Shown here piece after piece: positions 1 through 7,539 of a DNA stretch of 64,000 bases. Under the pieces are notes generated by a model. The model had not been told where the DNA came from and did no database searches. It saw only the letters and a program-made list of their open reading frames with translations. Numbering within the stretch: position 1 is the stretch's first letter; each line of letters starts with the position of its first letter. A program made the position numbers and the translations under genes. Source of the DNA: Solirubrobacterales bacterium (lineage in GTDB: Bacteria; Actinomycetota; Thermoleophilia; Solirubrobacterales; 70-9); the NCBI GenBank assembly GCA_025450585.1, contig JANWHD010000028.1, positions 30,294 through 94,293 on the forward strand, read 5' to 3'.

Positions 1-2
1 TG

Positions 3-1421
3 GAGGTCAGTCGCCGGCTCGGTCGCCCACCAGACCCCAGCGCCCTCCACGACGGCCGCACCTGGATCGACATCCGCGGCCGGCCATGCGAACCGGACCG
101 ACCATCGAGCTGTGCGATCCCGACCTACGGATTCTCGGAGGTGCTGAACATGAGCGCGCCGCGTGCGCGCCGCGTCCTCGGTGGCAAGGTTGTCGTCGTC
201 GGCGTGACAGCCAGCGGCGCGGGCCACCCGGTTGCCGTCTGGGGTCCCGGCCGCGACCTGACGAGCGCGCCACATCTTGTAGCGCTGCAGGTTGCGACCG
301 TGCTCCGCGGCTTCCCGTTGCAGCAGGCGAGCTGGCTGCTCGGCGCGCTCTTCCTCGTCCTCGGCGGGTTCCTGCCAATGGTGCTCGACGGCCTGGGCCG
401 TCGAGCGCTGGGTGCGAGGCGGCAGGCGGTCAACGCGCTCAACGGCTGGTTCGGGGCGCTGTTGACCGGCGGGTTCGGAGCTCTGGGGATCGTCGTTCTG
501 AGCGGGATCGCCGTGCTGGCGTTCGATCGCGGGACCGTCATCCCCATCGGCGCGCCGCTGCTGGCCGCGTTCCTCGCTACGAGCCTCGGCGTGATCAACC
601 GGTATCACGCCGACACTCTCAATGCGCAGCGTCTCTACGCCGCCGCAGACAGCGTCGTGCCGAAGGAGTACGTGGGGGAATTGTTGGCGCGTTGCGAGGA
701 CCCTGATCACGACACGGCCAAAATTGAAAAGGGCACGGTGATATTCGTCGATGTGATCGGATTCACCGTGTTCACGATGGCATTGATGAACCAGCCCGAT
801 AGGACGCCCACCGAGTGCACGATGGATGTGCTCCGTTTTGCCGCGAAGTTCCAGGAGCTCGTCGTCGAGAGGGTGTTCAAGCACGACGGGGTGATAGTCG
901 ACCTCATGGGCGACGGGGTGCTCGCGGCGTTCGGACTGGTCGGTCGCAGCAAGGAGCACGAGGAGCTGGCGCTGCAGACCGCGCATAAAGCTTGCACCGA
1001 TGTGGTGCGGTCGATGCGCGAGTGGCTGAAAGAACAAGGCTGGGAGGATCTGGTTGCCGAACACCGGGATAAATACAAAGAGCTAGAGGGCGTCGACGAT
1101 TTCGACGTTCGGGTCGGCCTGGACTCGGGTGAAGTCGCCGTCGGGCTCACCGGCCACGAGAGTAGCCTCGAGTTCTCGGTGATCGCCGCACCGACCATCG
1201 GGGCCGCTCGCCTAAAGGACGAGGCAAAAAGGCTCGATGTCACGCTATGCGCATCAGACAGCACCTTCAATAGCACGGTGAGCATCGAGACGCGCGAGCT
1301 TATCCCGGCGGAGCTGCAGGACGAGCCGATCGAGCTGCGTGGTCAGAAAGGTAAACGCACGTTTGTCTACACCTGGACGCGCGACGATGCGCGATACGGA
1401 CTCGTACCCCGCCAACGTTAG
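3..1421 (+). CDS. CHASE2-type sensor / class III adenylate (guanylate) cyclase, 5'-truncated by window edge
   Basis: The reading frame is open from base 3, so the start lies outside the window. Codons before the first ATG (141) read as the end of a CHASE2-like extracellular domain (a W-I-D segment, then GKVVVVGVTA near 186-215). Three hydrophobic segments follow between about 300 and 600. The cyclase domain starts near 735 with VIFVDVIGFT (first metal Asp), then MGDGVLAAFG (second metal Asp, about 907-936) and VRVGLDSGEVAVG near 1108-1146. The family makes cAMP or cGMP from NTP in the cytoplasm under control of the sensor. In the substrate pocket the usual GDxVNxAAR is replaced by AAPTIGAAR (about 1183-1209), so the Asp and Asn are missing while the Arg remains. 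Activity or nucleotide specificity may therefore differ. The family call is firm; activity is uncertain. Confidence 0.85.
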   Translation, partial: EVSRRLGRPPDPSALHDGRTWIDIRGRPCEPDRPSSCAIPTYGFSEVLNMSAPRARRVLGGKVVVVGVTASGAGHPVAVWGPGRDLTSAPHLVALQVATVLRGFPLQQASWLLGALFLVLGGFLPMVLDGLGRRALGARRQAVNALNGWFGALLTGGFGALGIVVLSGIAVLAFDRGTVIPIGAPLLAAFLATSLGVINRYHADTLNAQRLYAAADSVVPKEYVGELLARCEDPDHDTAKIEKGTVIFVDVIGFTVFTMALMNQPDRTPTECTMDVLRFAAKFQELVVERVFKHDGVIVDLMGDGVLAAFGLVGRSKEHEELALQTAHKACTDVVRSMREWLKEQGWEDLVAEHRDKYKELEGVDDFDVRVGLDSGEVAVGLTGHESSLEFSVIAAPTIGAARLKDEAKRLDVTLCASDSTFNSTVSIETRELIPAELQDEPIELRGQKGKRTFVYTWTRDDARYGLVPRQR

Positions 1422-1481
1422 ACGCAGGTGAGGAAAGGTCGAGGGCGGCGATCGCCTACCGGGGAGAAGCTGTACCCGCAC

Positions 1482-2990
1482 ATGCGCATCCTGGCGGTCG
1501 CGGTTGTAGCGCTCGTGGTCGCCGTTGCGTCCGCGCGCGCCGATGTCGAAGGCGAACCGCCGCTTGGTACGCCTGGCACTCTGCCAGGCCAGCTCTTGGG
1601 CCCGACGGGAGTCACCCGGGCGTTCGACGGCAACATCTATGTTGCCAACACCGGCAACGACCGCATCGAGGTCTTCGCGCCCGACGGCACGGCCCTGCCG
1701 GCCCTCGGCGGTCCCGGCTCTGGGCCGGGGCAGTTCAGCCAACCCAGCAGCGTCTACGGCCTGGCCGCGGAACCCTCGCTGCTCGTGCTCGACGCCGGCA
1801 ACAACCGCGTTCAGAAGCTGAGCCTCAACGGTGTCCCGGTGGCGAGCTTCAACGGGCCGTCGGGTACGGGTTCGCTTCCCGGCTCGTTCAACGCGCCGCA
1901 AGGCATCACCGCCGACGTCGACGGACGCTTTTGGGTCGCCGACACCGGAAACGACCGCGTCCAGGCCTTCGGTGCCGACGGGACCTACCTCGAAACGTTT
2001 GGCGAAGGTGCTCTGTCGAGACCCCGCGGTGTCGCGCTGGGTCTGAACGGCACCCTTTATGTCAGCGATAGCGGGCACAACCAGATCGTCGCCTATGCGC
2101 CTGGCGCACCGAGGAACGGTCCGGGCACTCAGGTGGTCGGGCCAGGCAGCCTCCCGGGCCAGGTCGAAGACCCCGGAGGTATCGCCGTCGACGCCTTTGG
2201 TCGGCTCGACGTCGCCGACTCCGGCAACGCCCGGATCGAGCGATTTACGGCTGACGGCACGTACCTCGATAGCTACCGCGGCGAAGGATCGGCACAGCTG
2301 CGGCGGCCCGAGGGAATCTTCGTCACGCCGCCGGGCGACCTGCTCGTCGCCGACGTCGCGGCGAGCGTGATCGTCCGCGCCAAAGAGACCCTTCCCCCGC
2401 CTGTCGCAGGCAAGTCCGCCAACATCACCAAGACTGCCGGTCAGGTCTTCGTGACGCGCCCACGCTCGCGGACAGCCGAACCGTTGGACCAGCCTCTGCA
2501 CATCCCCGTGGGAACGACCATCGACACGCGCAGGGGTGCGGTCCGGATCGAAAGTGCCCAATCCACCAAACCCGGCGACACGCAGGTCGGCAACGCCTTC
2601 GACGGTCGCTTTATCTTCCGACAGCGGGTCCAGCCAGCGGTCGTGACCAACCTAGTCCTCACCGGTGGTTCCTTTGCAACCTGCCCCGCGGTGACCCGCA
2701 ACCGGCCGGCTGCGACCGCGCGGGCCACCACGAGCAAGAAGCGCAAGACGAAAGACAAGCCCAGTGGCCACGAGGTCCGACATCTGTGGGGCAATGCGAA
2801 GGGGCCGACCAAGACGACCGGGTCGGATGCGAGTGCCTCCGACAAGGGCACCGAATGGCTCACCGCCGACTATTGCAACGGCACGCTCGTCCGTGTCAGG
2901 CGGGGTGTCGTGTTCGTGCGTCCGCTGCGCGGCAACGCCAAGCCGATTCGTGTCACCGCCGGCAACCAGGTCTTCGTTCCGCGCCGCTGA
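1482..2990 (+). CDS. Secreted NHL-repeat beta-propeller protein
   Basis: The 502-residue protein starts with a clear signal peptide (MRILAVAVVALVVAVASARA). The ATG at 1482 was chosen because it begins the signal peptide and follows a GGGGAGAAG at 1461-1469; an in-frame GTG at 1428 would add an untypical N-terminus. About five NHL-type repeats follow (patterns such as YVANTGNDRIEVF, WVADTGNDRVQAF, YVSDSGHNQIVAY and VADSGNARIERF), giving an incomplete or closed propeller over residues of about 40-300. The C-terminal 200 residues are a separate region with a Lys/Arg/Thr-rich linker and a beta-rich tail. NHL propellers usually bind proteins or glycans; no catalytic residues are visible. It lies 60 bases after the cyclase on the same strand and may be co-transcribed with it. 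Function unknown. Confidence 0.85.
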   Translation: MRILAVAVVALVVAVASARADVEGEPPLGTPGTLPGQLLGPTGVTRAFDGNIYVANTGNDRIEVFAPDGTALPALGGPGSGPGQFSQPSSVYGLAAEPSLLVLDAGNNRVQKLSLNGVPVASFNGPSGTGSLPGSFNAPQGITADVDGRFWVADTGNDRVQAFGADGTYLETFGEGALSRPRGVALGLNGTLYVSDSGHNQIVAYAPGAPRNGPGTQVVGPGSLPGQVEDPGGIAVDAFGRLDVADSGNARIERFTADGTYLDSYRGEGSAQLRRPEGIFVTPPGDLLVADVAASVIVRAKETLPPPVAGKSANITKTAGQVFVTRPRSRTAEPLDQPLHIPVGTTIDTRRGAVRIESAQSTKPGDTQVGNAFDGRFIFRQRVQPAVVTNLVLTGGSFATCPAVTRNRPAATARATTSKKRKTKDKPSGHEVRHLWGNAKGPTKTTGSDASASDKGTEWLTADYCNGTLVRVRRGVVFVRPLRGNAKPIRVTAGNQVFVPRR

Positions 2991-3184
2991 TATCGAGTAA
3001 GACCCGGCGATCGGCTGCCTCGCGCGCAAGATCGGTCCGAGACTTCGAGTCGGCGGGAGATCACGGGAGTGGCTGGTCCCATGCGCTTCGCAGGTCCTCC
3101 TGGGTTAGGCGAGCGTCTTGGAAGCGCTCGAAGCGCGAAGTAAACAGGTGAGGTATTCGAAGCCCAGGATCGGCTTCCGATTTC

Positions 3185-4429
3185 CTAGCTGGGCCTAACC
3201 GTGGCGGGTGGAAGGTCGCGCCAGACAGGTAGTTCGGCCGGCAGCAGATCAGACTGGAAGGCCGACATCGTCGCTCCCGTCAACCACCAGCCCCGGTGGA
3301 TCAATGCCTCCGCGACCGGCGCCTCAATCTTGTTGAAGGTCGTCTTAAACTTGGCCAACCGGACCCGGTCCTCTCCTTGCGGAAACTCGGGCCTTGCCGC
3401 CGACCACCTGTCCGGCGCTTTGAGAGTGGTTGCCAGGCCGAACAGAACCCCGCGCCGCGCGAACGAGGGCGCCTCCTCACCAGCGGGAGTGGCCTCCCAG
3501 GCCCTGAACCGCTCCACCATGGTGCGACTCCGTAGCGCCGTGGTCTGGCGGTAGAGAAGCGCCTCCGCCCGCTTGAGATTTCTGATCACGGGAATGCGAT
3601 TGGTCACTCCACCCCACCCGGTACGGAACACGCCACCGGCGGAGAGGACGATCAGGCAGGGACCATGAAGGTCGTCGATCGGCTCGAGACCGAGGTTGTC
3701 GTAGACGCCTCCGTCCGCGATCCTGGCGTCGGCCCCATCGCCGCAGGGGAACCTCACGCCGGGAAGTGACATCGGGTTGAACGGACCCGGGACAGCTGCC
3801 GACATCGCCACCGCATCGGCGAGGCGGATCGCCGTCCCGGCCGGCGAACGGAAGCCCATCGTGTAGTCACCGACCGACTCGGCGTCGAAGTTGAAGCGCA
3901 CACCGGTCGTCTCGTTAGCGGCGCTGAAAACATGTGAGCAGTCACCGCTCAGGTCCGCCAGGGACACACCGAACCCCAGCCGCTCCGAGAGCTGGTCGGC
4001 AAGCACGCCCGTGCGCGTGCGCCATGGGACGCGCCAGGCGTTGCGCAGCAGGGCCATGGTGAGGGACCGCTCACATGAGGCACCGAGCAGGGGTGCGATC
4101 ACCTCCCTATCAACCGAGTCGGGACTGAACTCCGCCGCGGCAATCCGCTGGCGTGAGACCGCCAGGAGGCCGTTGACGATCGACCCACCCGAAACCGACG
4201 ACACCCACCGAACCCTGGGCAAGAGCCCCGCCTCTGCGACGAAACGCAACACTCCCGCCGCGGCGAGGGCCGCCCGCCAGCCGCCACCGGAGAAGGCAAG
4301 GGCCAGATACGAAGGATTTCGCCGCGCGGGATCGGGCGCCAGTGCAGAACTCACCGCACAGCGCTCGATCATGTTGTGATTCGCACTGCCAATCGTCTCA
4401 AGCGGCAGTGGACGCCGGGCCTGGCTCAT
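3185..4429 (-). CDS. Patatin-like phospholipase
   Basis: The 414-residue protein has the patatin fold signature: a glycine-rich oxyanion loop FSGGGWR (residues 46-52), the nucleophile elbow SSVSGGS (Ser80) and the catalytic Asp in ADGGVYDN (Asp239). Patatins hydrolyse acyl esters of phospholipids or neutral lipids with a Ser-Asp dyad. No signal peptide is evident, so it is probably cytosolic. It is transcribed divergently from the 4466 gene with only 36 bases between start codons. A later Met (residue 20) could be the real start, since conserved sequence begins near residue 40. Patatins also serve as membrane-damaging effectors in some anti-phage systems (for example CapV in CBASS). Here no cyclic-oligonucleotide synthase is adjacent, so that role is only a hypothesis. 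Confidence 0.87.
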   Translation of the reverse strand: MSQARRPLPLETIGSANHNMIERCAVSSALAPDPARRNPSYLALAFSGGGWRAALAAAGVLRFVAEAGLLPRVRWVSSVSGGSIVNGLLAVSRQRIAAAEFSPDSVDREVIAPLLGASCERSLTMALLRNAWRVPWRTRTGVLADQLSERLGFGVSLADLSGDCSHVFSAANETTGVRFNFDAESVGDYTMGFRSPAGTAIRLADAVAMSAAVPGPFNPMSLPGVRFPCGDGADARIADGGVYDNLGLEPIDDLHGPCLIVLSAGGVFRTGWGGVTNRIPVIRNLKRAEALLYRQTTALRSRTMVERFRAWEATPAGEEAPSFARRGVLFGLATTLKAPDRWSAARPEFPQGEDRVRLAKFKTTFNKIEAPVAEALIHRGWWLTGATMSAFQSDLLPAELPVWRDLPPATVRPS

Positions 4430-4431
4430 AC

Positions 4432-4459
4432 GTTCACCCTAAACTAATTCGAGTATGCT
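4432..4459 (+). promoter_or_regulatory. Candidate leaderless promoter for the 4466 gene
   Basis: A TATGCT hexamer (4454-4459) lies six bases before the ATG at 4466, and GTTCAC (4432-4437) sits 16 bases upstream of it. This spacing would place the transcript start at or next to the start codon, a common leaderless arrangement in actinobacteria. No Shine-Dalgarno sequence is present. The same 36-base gap must also hold the promoter of the divergent patatin gene. Confidence 0.45.
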
Positions 4460-4465
4460 GACTTT

Positions 4466-5011
4466 ATGTCCAATGGTACGGCGCCATGGAAGCCAGGGCT
4501 CATCCGCGACCGCGACGACATCGATGGATTCCTTTACGTGGTTGTGGAGGAGGAGATCGACGACACCATAGGACTGGTGGTAGCCGAGTGGCCATCGGGG
4601 GGTCATGATGCGCCACGCTTCCACGAGGAGAGCGGCGAATTCGAGGTCGCGGTCGACCGCGAGGCCCTGCGAAGACAGCTCTCGGACCGCCAGGTCCCCG
4701 AGCCGAGCGATATGGCCCGCGAGGAGGGCCCGGCGATCCCACCTGAGGTGGTGCCGGAGTTGCAGACTCGTGGGATCGCTGTAGGCGACGTCTTCGCGAT
4801 CCGGCCCACGAATGACTTCTCCCCGGATGCGGACCCCGAGTGGCTGCGAAGCTGCGAGTGGATCGGCGAGGCGATCGACGTCACGGCGGAGGCTCGAGAA
4901 GCCGCCAAGGCGAGCATGTACGAAGCGTTGACCCCGCCGCTAGATCCCGCCCTCGCCGAGGAGCTCTTGGCCGAGTCGGAGCCGGCCACCGAGCCCGGAG
5001 AGTTCGCCTAA
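4466..5011 (+). CDS. Acidic protein of unknown function between patatin and MBL genes
   Basis: I do not recognise this 181-residue protein. It is strongly acidic and appears soluble, without signal peptide or membrane segment. The N-terminal half looks like mixed alpha/beta (VVVEEEIDDTIGLVVAEW) and the C-terminal third is rich in Ala/Glu helix. The ATG at 4466 is preceded by a good -10 hexamer and no ribosome binding site, suggesting a leaderless mRNA. Its stop codon lies four bases before the start of the metallo-beta-lactamase gene, so the two are almost certainly translated from one mRNA. By position it could be a partner, inhibitor or immunity-type protein for the hydrolase or for the divergent lipase; this is inference from neighbourhood only. 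Confidence 0.7.
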   Translation: MSNGTAPWKPGLIRDRDDIDGFLYVVVEEEIDDTIGLVVAEWPSGGHDAPRFHEESGEFEVAVDREALRRQLSDRQVPEPSDMAREEGPAIPPEVVPELQTRGIAVGDVFAIRPTNDFSPDADPEWLRSCEWIGEAIDVTAEAREAAKASMYEALTPPLDPALAEELLAESEPATEPGEFA

Positions 5012-5015
5012 GCTG

Positions 5016-6146
5016 ATGCCTTCCGTGCCCAGAACTCAGGACGTGCCGGCAAACCGCCTGGAAACGGGGGATTTCCTCGCTACCATCGACCCGAACGACC
5101 TGGTGCACTTTGTCGTCAACGTCGGCGACGGGGACACTCAACTCCTCCTACTTCCCGAGGAGCAAGGCTCGCGCAAGGCAATCGTCGTCGACGTAGTTTC
5201 CGGCGACAAGCTGACCAGGCTGATCGAAGCGCTCCAGCAAAACGGAGTCCTCGGCGACGGAGAGGATGTGCTGGCACTCGTCGTCGCAACCCATCCGCAC
5301 GCCGACCACGTATCCGGGATGGCGAAATTCCTCACCACCCACGCAAATCTGATCGGCGAGTTCTGGGAGCCCGGCTACTACCTGGCCACGCCAACGTACT
5401 TCAAGATGATGGAAGTTCTCGCCGAACTCGGCGGCGTTGCCCACTCGCAGCCCACCAGCGGAACCACGCGCTTCATCGACCAGGTGAAGGTCACGGTACT
5501 GGCGCCCGGGATAGGCCTCAAGAGCAGGTACGACAGCTACGGCATTGACGTCAACAACAGCTCGATTGCACTGAAGGTCGACTTCCCCGCGCGGCGGTAC
5601 TACAAAAGGGAAAAAGACGGCAGCTACACGAAGCTCCCCAGCGGCGCGAGCCTCGTGCTCGGTGCCGATGCCCAGACCGCATCCTGGTCCCAGGTGATGG
5701 TCGACTTCCCCCAGCTGGTGGCGAGCGGCAGCGCGGTAGCCAAAGCACTACGTAAGGCGCGGGGCGTCGAGCCTCTGAACGCCGACGTGTTCAAGGTCCC
5801 CCACCATGCATCGAAGCATGGCCTCAACCTCGAGCTTGTAGAGGAGATCAAACCCAGTCTCAGCCTGGTCTCCTCGGTGCGGGAACAAGGCAGCTACAAC
5901 TTTCCCCATGTAGTCGCGCTGGAGGCGCTGCGCGAGGGGATCGAGCCGACCGCGCAGAAGGGCGCAACCCACAAGGACGACTTCGACCTGGGTATTCACT
6001 TCACCTCGGGCAGAGACGACGCGGGCAAGGATCTGGGCACGATCGCCGTCGTCCTCGGCCCAAACGGCAGGAAGCGCGACGTCTGGCGCTTCGGCGACCA
6101 AGTCGGCGAATCCATCGATCTAGCTGCCGCCCGAAAGTTCAAGTGA
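5016..6146 (+). CDS. ComEC-like metallo-beta-lactamase-fold hydrolase
   Basis: The 376-residue protein carries the MBL signature THPHADHVSG (metal ligands His93, His95, Asp97, His98) after an N-terminal beta strand region with VVNVGDGDTQLLLL, as in the ComEC/Rec2 C-terminal domain and related soluble hydrolases. Further candidate ligands are in LGADAQ and KVPHHASKHG. It has no membrane segments, so it is not a full ComEC channel. The family includes nucleases and phosphodiesterases; the substrate here is unknown. Translation is probably coupled to the upstream acidic protein gene. A rho-independent terminator at 6225-6251 follows. Soluble ComEC-like MBL proteins recur in bacterial conflict loci, which makes the association with a patatin notable. 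Confidence 0.8.
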   Translation: MPSVPRTQDVPANRLETGDFLATIDPNDLVHFVVNVGDGDTQLLLLPEEQGSRKAIVVDVVSGDKLTRLIEALQQNGVLGDGEDVLALVVATHPHADHVSGMAKFLTTHANLIGEFWEPGYYLATPTYFKMMEVLAELGGVAHSQPTSGTTRFIDQVKVTVLAPGIGLKSRYDSYGIDVNNSSIALKVDFPARRYYKREKDGSYTKLPSGASLVLGADAQTASWSQVMVDFPQLVASGSAVAKALRKARGVEPLNADVFKVPHHASKHGLNLELVEEIKPSLSLVSSVREQGSYNFPHVVALEALREGIEPTAQKGATHKDDFDLGIHFTSGRDDAGKDLGTIAVVLGPNGRKRDVWRFGDQVGESIDLAAARKFK

Positions 6147-6509
6147 CCTCAGGCCGCATGTCGGTCCGCGACTGAATCCCCAACGGGACGTGATGGTTCG
6201 ACTCCATTCAGCCGCACTCGGAAGCCCCCGCAAGTCGGGGGTTTTCGTTTTGCAGAGCGGTTCAGTCGGGAATCGCCGCCCGGCGTTCGTGCGCCAGTCC
6301 AAACGCGAATCTCTGCAATGCACGGACTCGCGCACGCGGCCATTGCACATATCTGCGTTTCCAGGCAAATCGAGTCCACCGGGAACCGCATCGGCCTCCC
6401 TGGCCCTCGATTGCAGCGAACTTCTTGACCGGCACCTTGGAGCGGATAACCATCTGCCCTTCGAAATCAAGCCCGGCAGCGAACCCAGCCGGGAAAAAGG
6501 AGAAGTCAA
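6147..6509. other. Intergenic region with tRNA T-arm-like hairpin
   Basis: No gene is supported here. Bases 6192-6208 can fold as a T-arm (stem GATGG, loop TTCGACT, stem CCATT). CTGAAT (6172-6177) is the inverse complement of ATTCAG (6206-6211). I could not complete a tRNA cloverleaf upstream, so this is at most a remnant. It is followed by the terminator at 6225-6251 and about 240 bases without visible structure. The leader of the 6510 gene then begins, with AAGGAG just before its start. Confidence 0.4.
6225..6251 (+). terminator. Rho-independent terminator after the MBL gene
   Basis: The arms are CCCCCG (6225-6230) and CGGGGG (6236-6241) around a five-base loop, followed by TTTTCGTTTT. The stem is all G/C and the T tract is on the plus strand. 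This fits termination of the transcript carrying the 4466 and 5016 genes. Confidence 0.8.
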
Positions 6510-7115
6510 ATGAGACTCACCAAGATGTTCGGCCTCGCCGCGCTCGCGGCGGTGGCGGCAATGGCATTCGTCGGCGCCACCTCGGCGTCGGCTACCAGTA
6601 CTCAGCTCTGCAAAACCCACACGGGCTTAACCTGTGGGGCAGGTGAAGCAGTCACTTCGCATCATATGGTCCTCGCATCCGGCACGGTTGGACAGTTGTT
6701 ATCGTCTGCTTTCAACGTCTTATGCTTAAGCATCTTAATTGAAGCCACACCCTTAGGGTTAGGAAACCCTCAGTCACTTCACACTACAGCCTTCACGTTC
6801 ACGGGTTGCGGCACCGGCGCCGCGCACAACAACTGCACGGTGGCCACCGAAGAACAGCCTTTAGCCAACCTCTTAAAGACGGGGTTAGAGGAAGGTGTGT
6901 TGGCATTCACATCCGGCCAGCAACGGACCCAGTGCCCCAATCTCGGCATAAACTGCCTGTATGACGGCGAAGGCATGGAATTCACGGTTGGGGGCCAGCA
7001 CCTCACCGCGGAAAGTACCCCCGTCACGGAATTAGGCGGCAAATTCCTCTGCCCCAATGAAGGGCTTGTCGACGGGTTATTCGAAACGTTAACGGACACC
7101 TACGTTCTCGGGTAG
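6510..7115 (+). CDS. Secreted Cys-rich protein with many TTA codons
   Basis: The 201-residue protein begins with a signal peptide (MRLTKMFGLAALAAVAAMAF, then an Ala-Ser-Ala cleavage region near residue 28) behind a strong AAGGAG. The mature part has eight cysteines and is rich in Thr, Gly and Leu, suggesting a disulfide-stabilised extracellular beta protein. I recognise no enzyme family. Codon use is striking: 13 of 28 leucines are TTA, all of them after the signal peptide, whose leucines are all CTC; Glu GAA and Gly GGT/GGG are also more frequent than in neighbours. This suggests transfer from a different genome, or a gene deliberately dependent on the rare Leu-TTA tRNA. A 12-bp inverted repeat follows downstream. 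Function unknown. Confidence 0.8.
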   Translation: MRLTKMFGLAALAAVAAMAFVGATSASATSTQLCKTHTGLTCGAGEAVTSHHMVLASGTVGQLLSSAFNVLCLSILIEATPLGLGNPQSLHTTAFTFTGCGTGAAHNNCTVATEEQPLANLLKTGLEEGVLAFTSGQQRTQCPNLGINCLYDGEGMEFTVGGQHLTAESTPVTELGGKFLCPNEGLVDGLFETLTDTYVLG

Positions 7116-7166
7116 CAGCCTCTAACCCGGATCCGGCAGCAACAATCTGAGGAAACCTCCGGGAGC

Positions 7167-7224
7167 GTCCTCTTGGGTCTCGAGAATGCGGTTTGCCGAC
7201 CCATTCCCAGCAACCCAAGAGGAC
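7167..7224. repeat. 12-bp perfect inverted repeat between convergent genes
   Basis: GTCCTCTTGGGT (7167-7178) is the exact reverse complement of ACCCAAGAGGAC (7213-7224), with a 34-base loop. It lies between the stop of the 6510 gene and the stop of the convergent DUF378 gene. There is no T tract on either strand, so it is a stem-loop that may act as a bidirectional terminator or mRNA 3' stabiliser; the role is inferred from position. Confidence 0.6.
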
Positions 7225-7242
7225 ACCCCCCGATCTCGCCGC

Positions 7243-7476
7243 TCAGGTTCCGCGTGGGTGCGGTGCGTGGCCCTCGATGTGGAAGCTGTTGAGCAGCCTT
7301 GGGATCGAGAGCAGCCCGCAGACGCCGAGGACCGTGTAGACGACGTCGGTCAGCGTGCCGCCGCCGAACACGTCGGCGATCACGTTGGTGTCGAAGAGAC
7401 CGACCATCCCCCAGTTCAGTGCCCCCAGCACTACCAGCAGCAGGGTGACGGGCTCAAAACGCCTGATCATCTCCAT
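7243..7476 (-). CDS. DUF378 (YuzA-like) small membrane protein
   Basis: The 77-residue protein has two hydrophobic segments (VTLLLVVLGALNWGMVGLF and VVYTVLGVCGLLSIPRLL) and the family hallmark ALNWG.VGLF with a short central polar loop. It is the usual length for DUF378. The family is found in the membranes of many bacteria and has no assigned function. An AGGAAGAGATGG context precedes the start. It is transcribed in the same direction as the upstream PadR gene, with 63 bases between them. Confidence 0.85.
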   Translation of the reverse strand: MEMIRRFEPVTLLLVVLGALNWGMVGLFDTNVIADVFGGGTLTDVVYTVLGVCGLLSIPRLLNSFHIEGHAPHPRGT

Positions 7477-7539
7477 CTCTTCCTCCTCGGAGATAATGCG
7501 GATAGTTACAAATTAGATTAACCCGTCCGGGTGGGCTCG

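Noticed and set aside
6190..6216. tRNA gene near 6.2 kb
   Set aside because: Only a T-arm-like hairpin can be folded; no acceptor partner, D-arm or anticodon arm is found upstream, so it is reported only as a possible remnant.
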